Assembly: GCA_030671565.1 (NCBI GenBank)
Contig: DAOVIC010000100.1
Coordinates: 1-6,739 of the forward strand
From: Anaerohalosphaeraceae bacterium
Lineage (GTDB): Bacteria > Planctomycetota > Phycisphaerae > Sedimentisphaerales > Anaerohalosphaeraceae
Direction: 5' to 3'
Length of the DNA: 6,739 bases
Each line of letters opens with the position of its first letter. Within the stretch, counting starts at the first letter, position 1. Under the pieces are notes generated by a model, which ran no database searches, was not told where the DNA came from, and worked only from the letters and a program-made list of their open reading frames with translations. The translations under genes and the position numbers were made by a program. Of this stretch, positions 5,848 to 6,739 are shown piece after piece.

Positions 5848-6654
5848 CTAGCCCTCGCTTGTCTTTCCTGTGTCTTTGGCCATACCCCCGAGCGGAATAA
5901 AGAAACTCTCAATCCCGATCTTTCCCGAAAAGCCCTTAACACCAAAAATCTTTTCGATATTATCGGCAGTAAAAACCTCTCCAGCCGATCCAGTATGGTA
6001 CTGGCACCCATTGCCAAGCAGAAGTACCTCATCGCAATACTGGCTTGCGAGATTGAGGTCATGTGATATCGATACGATCGTCTTATTTCTTTCAATTTGC
6101 ATTCGCTTAAGCAGGTCATATATACCAACCTGATGACGCAGGTCCAAAAAGCTGGTAGGTTCGTCAAGCAGAAGTATCGGCGTATCCTGTGCCAGCGCCC
6201 TGGCGATAAACACTCTCTGCCGCTCACCACCGCTAAGGTGTGCAAGTTCTCTGTCTGCAAACTCAGCGGTTTCCGTCAACTCAAGCGCCTCATGCACGAT
6301 CTTCCTGTCGATCTCTGTCTCAAATCCCATCGCACCAAAATACGGCGTCCTGGCCATCATTACTGCTTCCATCACCGTAAAGCCAAAAGCCGGAACGAAT
6401 TCCTGCCCGACAAGTGCCACTTTTTTCGCCAACTCATCTGTTGCATAAGAACCTATCTGCGCACCGTCGATATTTATTGCACCGCGGTCTGTCCGCATCA
6501 ATCCCGCCAGAAGATTCAGCAGCGTGCTCTTGCCCGCTCCGTTCGGTCCGGCGATCGCAACGAACTTTCCTTCCGAAATGCCGAAACTCATATCGCCCAG
6601 CACATCCATCTCGCCATAGCCAAACGACAACCCCTTTACTTCTATCGTCGCCAT
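5848..6654 (-). CDS. ABC transporter ATPase, FecE/BtuD type (iron-chelate, heme or cobalamin import)
   Basis: This is the ATP-hydrolysing subunit of an importer that, with a FecCD/BtuC permease and a binding protein, takes up metal chelates or vitamin B12; it acts on the inner face of the cytoplasmic membrane. The 268-residue protein has every expected motif: Walker A GPNGAGKST (36-44), Q-loop Q84, signature LSGGERQR (140-147), Walker B ILLLDEPTS (160-168), D-loop FLDLRH (169-174) and switch histidine H198 in SISHD. Length is normal for the family. AGGA with 7-nt spacing precedes the ATG. The permease gene ends one base before this start codon, so the two are co-transcribed and probably translationally coupled. 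The substrate cannot be read from the ATPase; no riboswitch, Fur box or TonB gene is visible in the window. It looks like the last gene of its operon. Confidence 0.94.
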   Translation of the reverse strand: MATIEVKGLSFGYGEMDVLGDMSFGISEGKFVAIAGPNGAGKSTLLNLLAGLMRTDRGAINIDGAQIGSYATDELAKKVALVGQEFVPAFGFTVMEAVMMARTPYFGAMGFETEIDRKIVHEALELTETAEFADRELAHLSGGERQRVFIARALAQDTPILLLDEPTSFLDLRHQVGIYDLLKRMQIERNKTIVSISHDLNLASQYCDEVLLLGNGCQYHTGSAGEVFTADNIEKIFGVKGFSGKIGIESFFIPLGGMAKDTGKTSEG

Positions 6655-6655
6655 T

Positions 6656-6739
6656 TTACCATCCTACCTTTCGTGAATATTTGACCAGAAGGAAAAGGAA
6701 AAACGGTCCGCCCACCAGTGCTGTCACAACACCAACCGG
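6656..6739 (-). CDS. FecCD-family ABC transporter permease (C-terminal end only)
   Basis: The - strand frame open from the window edge encodes 27 residues and a TAA stop. It reads PVGVVTALVGGPFFLFLL and then a short basic tail (VKYSRKVGW). This is the hallmark C-terminus of FecCD/BtuC-type permeases, whose members commonly end in P-G-VTA--G-PFFL-LL. The stop lies one base from the ATPase ATG, the usual permease-ATPase gene order. The rest of the gene, and any binding-protein gene, lie outside the window. Confidence 0.9.
   Translation of the reverse strand, partial: PVGVVTALVGGPFFLFLLVKYSRKVGW

Noticed and set aside
5718..6260. A 180-codon - strand frame overlapping the ABC ATPase
   Set aside because: It is another frame of the same strand; the ATPase frame contains every ABC motif, so this one is a shadow.
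1..6739. Integrase-linked mobile element, att sites, CRISPR array, tRNA or defence island
   Set aside because: The Xer-type recombinase has housekeeping features and its neighbour is a glycan enzyme. No flanking direct repeats, cargo genes, spaced repeats or tRNA-like folds were seen.

Overview
The window reads as an ordinary bacterial chromosome segment with one gene on the + strand and a run of six genes on the - strand. The best guess for the organism is a moderate-GC member of the Planctomycetota (Phycisphaerae-like). This rests on general familiarity with lysine-rich, charge-polarised DksA-like proteins and unassigned multi-pass membrane proteins of this kind. No rRNA or other phylogenetic marker is present, so the assignment is a low-confidence inference.

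Layout, left to right. A XerC/XerD-type tyrosine recombinase (46-1068, +) carries all the catalytic residues and an unusual low-complexity insert in its DNA-binding N-terminal domain. It converges on a - strand gene for a membrane-anchored nucleotide-sugar 4,6-dehydratase of the CapD/PglF/WbpM type (1160-3103). A GC-rich hairpin with T-runs on both sides (1097-1120) can terminate both genes. The dehydratase has its own near-consensus sigma-70-type promoter (3157-3185), which overlaps the end of the upstream gene's coding region. That upstream gene (3189-4487) encodes a multi-pass membrane protein of unknown function. Before it lies a 56-codon gene, too short for routine ORF calling, which I recognise as a YacG-type zinc-ribbon protein (4578-4748).

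Next is a DksA/TraR-family protein (4833-5567, GTG start). It has a lysine/alanine repeat tail at the N-terminus, a strongly acidic C-terminus, and a zinc finger that has lost two of its four cysteines. It is bracketed by its own promoter (5737-5766), a leader of about 160 nt with potential secondary structure, and an intrinsic terminator (4767-4798). That terminator ends only 18 nt before the yacG start codon, which leaves open how yacG is transcribed.

The right end holds the last two genes of a FecCD/BtuCD-type metal-chelate or cobalamin import system: the ATPase (5848-6654) and the C-terminal 27 codons of the permease (6656-6739), separated by one base.

Functionally the window mixes chromosome maintenance (Xer recombinase, possible gyrase inhibitor YacG), transcription control (DksA-like), envelope glycan synthesis (dehydratase) and cofactor or metal uptake. 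I see no CRISPR array, IS element, phage module or tRNA. Nothing here amounts to a clear new multi-gene system. The items most worth a second look are the charge-polarised DksA-like protein with its structured leader, and the yacG gene that starts just past a terminator.
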